Shown here: piece by piece, positions 15,488 through 17,893 of the stretch | Layout: every line of letters begins with the position of its first letter | Position numbering within the stretch: position 1 is the stretch's first letter | NCBI GenBank assembly: GCA_002717855.1 | Contig: PBCD01000027.1 | Location: 1 to 17,893, forward strand | Direction: 5' to 3' | Length of the DNA: 17,893 bases | Origin: Rickettsiales bacterium | GTDB taxonomy: Bacteria > Pseudomonadota > Alphaproteobacteria > TMED127 | Notes under the pieces: generated by a model | Database searches by the model: none | What the model was told of the DNA's origin: nothing | Seen by the model: only the letters and a program-made list of their open reading frames with translations | Position numbers and translations under genes: made by a program

Positions 15488-17454
15488 TTAAAATATTCTT
15501 TTACTATTTGTTTTGTTATCATACTATCATCTAATCCAAAATGTTTATATAAATCTTCTCCTTTTCCAGATTCTCCAAAAGAATTTACACCAAATATTCT
15601 TCCTTTTCCGTTAATATATTTGTGCCAACCGAAATCTGAGGCAGCTTCAATTATAACTTTTAATTCATCTCCCAAAATTTTCTTTTTATAACTCTCATTT
15701 TGAGCTTCAAATAATTCCATAGAGGGCATTGAAATAACTTGAGAGGAAATTTTTAATTTTTTTAAATTATTAAAAACTTTGATTGCCACTGATACTTCCG
15801 ACCCAGTTGCGATAATCTTAATTTTAGGATTTTTAGATTTTTTTATAACATATGCCCCCATGATACTCTTATTGACTTTATAATCACTTCTTACTAATGG
15901 TACTGACTGTCTGGATAAGGCCAAAGCTGTTGGAGTGTTTTTCTGCATGAGTGCTATTTCCCAACTTTCAAAGGTTTCAATAGCATCACAGGGCCGTAAG
16001 ACTGTCAAATTAGGAATAGCTCTTAGTCCAGCTAATTGTTCAACTGGTTGGTGTGTTGGACCATCTTCGCCAAGTCCAATAGAGTCATGAGTGAAGACAT
16101 AAATTACTTGTTGTTTCATTAACGCAGATAACCTGATTGAGTTTTTACAATAGTCAGAAAAAATTAAAAATGTGCCGCCATAAGGAACAAAAGCTCCATG
16201 TAATGAGATTCCGTTCATTGCAGCTGCCATGATGTGTTCTCTCACTCCGTAATATAAATAATTAAGATTTTTACCTTTTGTTTTTGAAGTAGAAACTCTT
16301 GTTAAATTAGAAGCGGTTAGATCTGCTGAACCGCCCAAAAGATTATTTGAATCATTCAATAAAAGTTCAAGAGCATTTTGAGATGATTTTCTGGTTGCTT
16401 CTTCTTTTGCACTGATAATTTTGTTTGATAAAAAATAATTTACATCTGATTTACGTTTATAAACTGACTTTTTCATTTGTTTAAGAAATTCTTTTCCAAC
16501 TTTTGACGTATTTACTCTAGATTTCCATTTAGAAAATTTTTTTTTATTTCTGTTACCTATGTTTCTCCAGTGATTGAGAATCTTGTCGGGTACAAAAAAT
16601 GATTTATTTTTACATTTAAGAAAATCTTTGGTATTTTTTACCTCATCTATCCCAAGAGGAGCACCATGACATTCAGATTTTCCAGATTTATTTGGAGAAC
16701 CATATCCTATGATTGTCTTACACGATACAAGAGTTGGTTTTTTTGCTTTTTGAGCAGCTTGCAGCGCTGAATTAATTTGATCATAATTATGGCCATCAAT
16801 TGATATCGCGTTCCAATTACATGCTTTAAATCTTTGTAATTGATTATCTGAAGTCGCTAATGAAGTTTTACCATCAATTGAAATACCGTTATCATCAAAT
16901 AAAACAATGAGTTTTTTTAAATTCATGTGTCCTGCAATCGAAATAGCTTCTTGAGATATACCTTCCATCAAGCACCCATCTCCAACCACAACCCAAGTTT
17001 TGTGATCTATTATTGAAGAACCAAATTTTTTATTTAATATTTTTTCAGATATTGCCATCCCTACAGCATTCGCTAAACCTTGACCTAGAGGACCTGTTGT
17101 TGTCTCTATGCAATTTAACAAACCATATTCAGGATGTCCTGCTGTTTTACTTCCTAATTTTCTAAAATCTTTTAATTGTTTAAGATTCGTGTCCTTATAT
17201 CCAGTTAGATATGAAAGAGCATAAAGTAACATTGAACCATGTCCTGCAGAAAGAATAAACCTATCCCTGTTTAGCCATTTAGGATTACTTACATCAAATT
17301 TTAGATAGTATTTAAACAACATTGTAGCCACATCAGCCAATCCTAATGGTAAACCTGGATGGCCAGAATTTGCTTCTTGAATTGCATCAATTGACAAAGT
17401 TCTAATTGCATTAGCCATCTCAAATAATAAATTATTATTTAAATTTTGTGTCAC
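15484..17454 (-). CDS. tkt: Transketolase
   Basis: Thiamine-diphosphate enzyme that moves two-carbon ketol units between sugar phosphates in the pentose phosphate, Calvin or ribulose-monophosphate cycle. The 656 residues are of normal length. Seen in order: ANSGHPGLPLG (28-38), SAGHGSMLLYAL (69-80), the ThDP/metal motif beginning GDGCLMEG (158-165) with N189 in DDNGISIDG, the catalytic glutamate in YYGVREHIMAAAMNG, and HDSIGLGEDGPTHQPVEQLA. I see no FSA or DXS features. The start is GTG at 17454, supported by AAGG 7 nt upstream that lies in the last codons of the preceding gene; the next ATG, 12 codons on, is too close to the conserved core. It is 4 bp after the beta-propeller gene and overlaps pgk by 4 bp. 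I see only the general tkt family, not a cbbT-specific signature. Confidence 0.97.
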   Translation of the reverse strand: MTQNLNNNLLFEMANAIRTLSIDAIQEANSGHPGLPLGLADVATMLFKYYLKFDVSNPKWLNRDRFILSAGHGSMLLYALSYLTGYKDTNLKQLKDFRKLGSKTAGHPEYGLLNCIETTTGPLGQGLANAVGMAISEKILNKKFGSSIIDHKTWVVVGDGCLMEGISQEAISIAGHMNLKKLIVLFDDNGISIDGKTSLATSDNQLQRFKACNWNAISIDGHNYDQINSALQAAQKAKKPTLVSCKTIIGYGSPNKSGKSECHGAPLGIDEVKNTKDFLKCKNKSFFVPDKILNHWRNIGNRNKKKFSKWKSRVNTSKVGKEFLKQMKKSVYKRKSDVNYFLSNKIISAKEEATRKSSQNALELLLNDSNNLLGGSADLTASNLTRVSTSKTKGKNLNYLYYGVREHIMAAAMNGISLHGAFVPYGGTFLIFSDYCKNSIRLSALMKQQVIYVFTHDSIGLGEDGPTHQPVEQLAGLRAIPNLTVLRPCDAIETFESWEIALMQKNTPTALALSRQSVPLVRSDYKVNKSIMGAYVIKKSKNPKIKIIATGSEVSVAIKVFNNLKKLKISSQVISMPSMELFEAQNESYKKKILGDELKVIIEAASDFGWHKYINGKGRIFGVNSFGESGKGEDLYKHFGLDDSMITKQIVKEYFK

Positions 17455-17458
17455 TAAG

Positions 17459-17893
17459 TTACCTTTTTTTTTCTAATATAAAGTTACCAAAAGCTCTAGG
17501 CCCACCACTTACACTAATTTTTTTTAATAAACTATAATCTAACAGGTCTAATATAACTATTTCATTATCAAACCAACAAGCAATAATTATTATTTCTTTT
17601 TTACTGTCTATATTTATACCTTCAGGATATTCGCAAATATCATGAAGTGTTTTTTCAACATTAAGAGTATGAGAATTTATTACTGAAATACTATTTTCTC
17701 TTTGATTAGAAACAAAAATTTTTTTGTTATTTTCGTCAAATGCTACTTGATATGGCCATTTTCCTACTTTTATATTTTTTACTAATCTATAGTTATCAGT
17801 ATTAATTACTGAAACACTATTAGATTTTACATTTGTAACGAAAACTCTTTCGTTTTGTTTATCAGTAAAAACCCCAAATGGTGACAATTGAAC
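17459..17893 (-). CDS. YVTN-type beta-propeller protein, partial
   Basis: The C-terminal 144 residues of a beta-propeller protein; the reading frame runs off the window edge, so the start and any signal peptide are not visible. A TTG at 17887 is just an internal codon. Three repeats are visible with a period of about 42 residues, each having a strand like VFVTN, IFVSN or IIACW (from residues 17, 59 and 102 of the visible part), a short loop with N-S or D-N, then SVSVIN-type strands. This is the YVTN pattern of bacterial surface or periplasmic propellers. Related proteins occur near PQQ-dependent alcohol dehydrogenases. Its last codons carry the tkt ribosome site, and only 4 bp separate the two genes. 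Having a presumably exported propeller directly ahead of cytoplasmic sugar-phosphate enzymes is unusual. Function unknown. Confidence 0.82.
   Translation of the reverse strand, partial: VQLSPFGVFTDKQNERVFVTNVKSNSVSVINTDNYRLVKNIKVGKWPYQVAFDENNKKIFVSNQRENSISVINSHTLNVEKTLHDICEYPEGINIDSKKEIIIIACWFDNEIVILDLLDYSLLKKISVSGGPRAFGNFILEKKR
17462..17465 (-). promoter_or_regulatory. Ribosome binding site deciding the GTG start of transketolase
   Basis: AAGG on the - strand lies 7 nt before the GTG at 17454, inside the end of the beta-propeller gene. It supports GTG over the in-frame ATG at 17418 and indicates translational coupling between the two genes. Confidence 0.6.

Overview
This window is very AT-rich (GC looks to be around 30% by eye) and densely packed. 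Genes overlap by a few bases or sit a few bases apart, and the largest non-coding stretch is about 150 bp. The protein sequences, the folE-hisI pairing (a neighbourhood I associate with Alphaproteobacteria) and the streamlined layout suggest a free-living marine-type alphaproteobacterium with a small genome. This could be SAR11-like or another AT-rich marine lineage; I cannot fix the taxon from sequence alone. I see no tRNA, rRNA, CRISPR array, insertion sequence or phage gene.

Layout. (1) 41-946, + strand: a membrane-anchored family 2 glycosyltransferase, convergent with the next block. (2) 6674-949, - strand: folE, hisI, a secreted metallo-beta-lactamase-fold hydrolase of the quinoprotein-relay type, an NAD-dependent aldehyde dehydrogenase with its own candidate promoter and strong ribosome site, a perfect 12-bp hairpin, a DUF485 small membrane protein, an ActP-like solute:sodium symporter, and a small helix-turn-helix protein. 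(3) 6824-8476, + strand: fhcA, formylmethanofuran dehydrogenase / formyltransferase-hydrolase subunit A, standing alone and divergent from folE. (4) 17893-8481, - strand: one long tight run of a YVTN-type beta-propeller protein (cut by the window edge), transketolase, phosphoglycerate kinase, class I fructose-bisphosphate aldolase, ribulose-phosphate 3-epimerase, then a periplasmic adaptor and an RND pump.

How it may fit together. FhcA belongs to the tetrahydromethanopterin-linked route that oxidises formaldehyde to formate in methylotrophs. The MBL-fold hydrolase and the beta-propeller are of types often found near PQQ alcohol dehydrogenases. The aldehyde dehydrogenase plus DUF485/ActP pair fits oxidation of a short aldehyde and movement of the resulting carboxylate. 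The tkt-pgk-fba-rpe order resembles the sugar-phosphate part of a Calvin (cbb) or ribulose-monophosphate operon. Taken together they suggest an alcohol- or C1-oxidising bacterium. No alcohol dehydrogenase, RuBisCO, hexulose-phosphate synthase or other H4MPT-pathway gene lies inside the window, so this remains a hypothesis. The best leads are the isolated fhcA, the carbon-cycle operon that ends in an efflux pump, and the hairpin placed directly in front of the DUF485-ActP genes.
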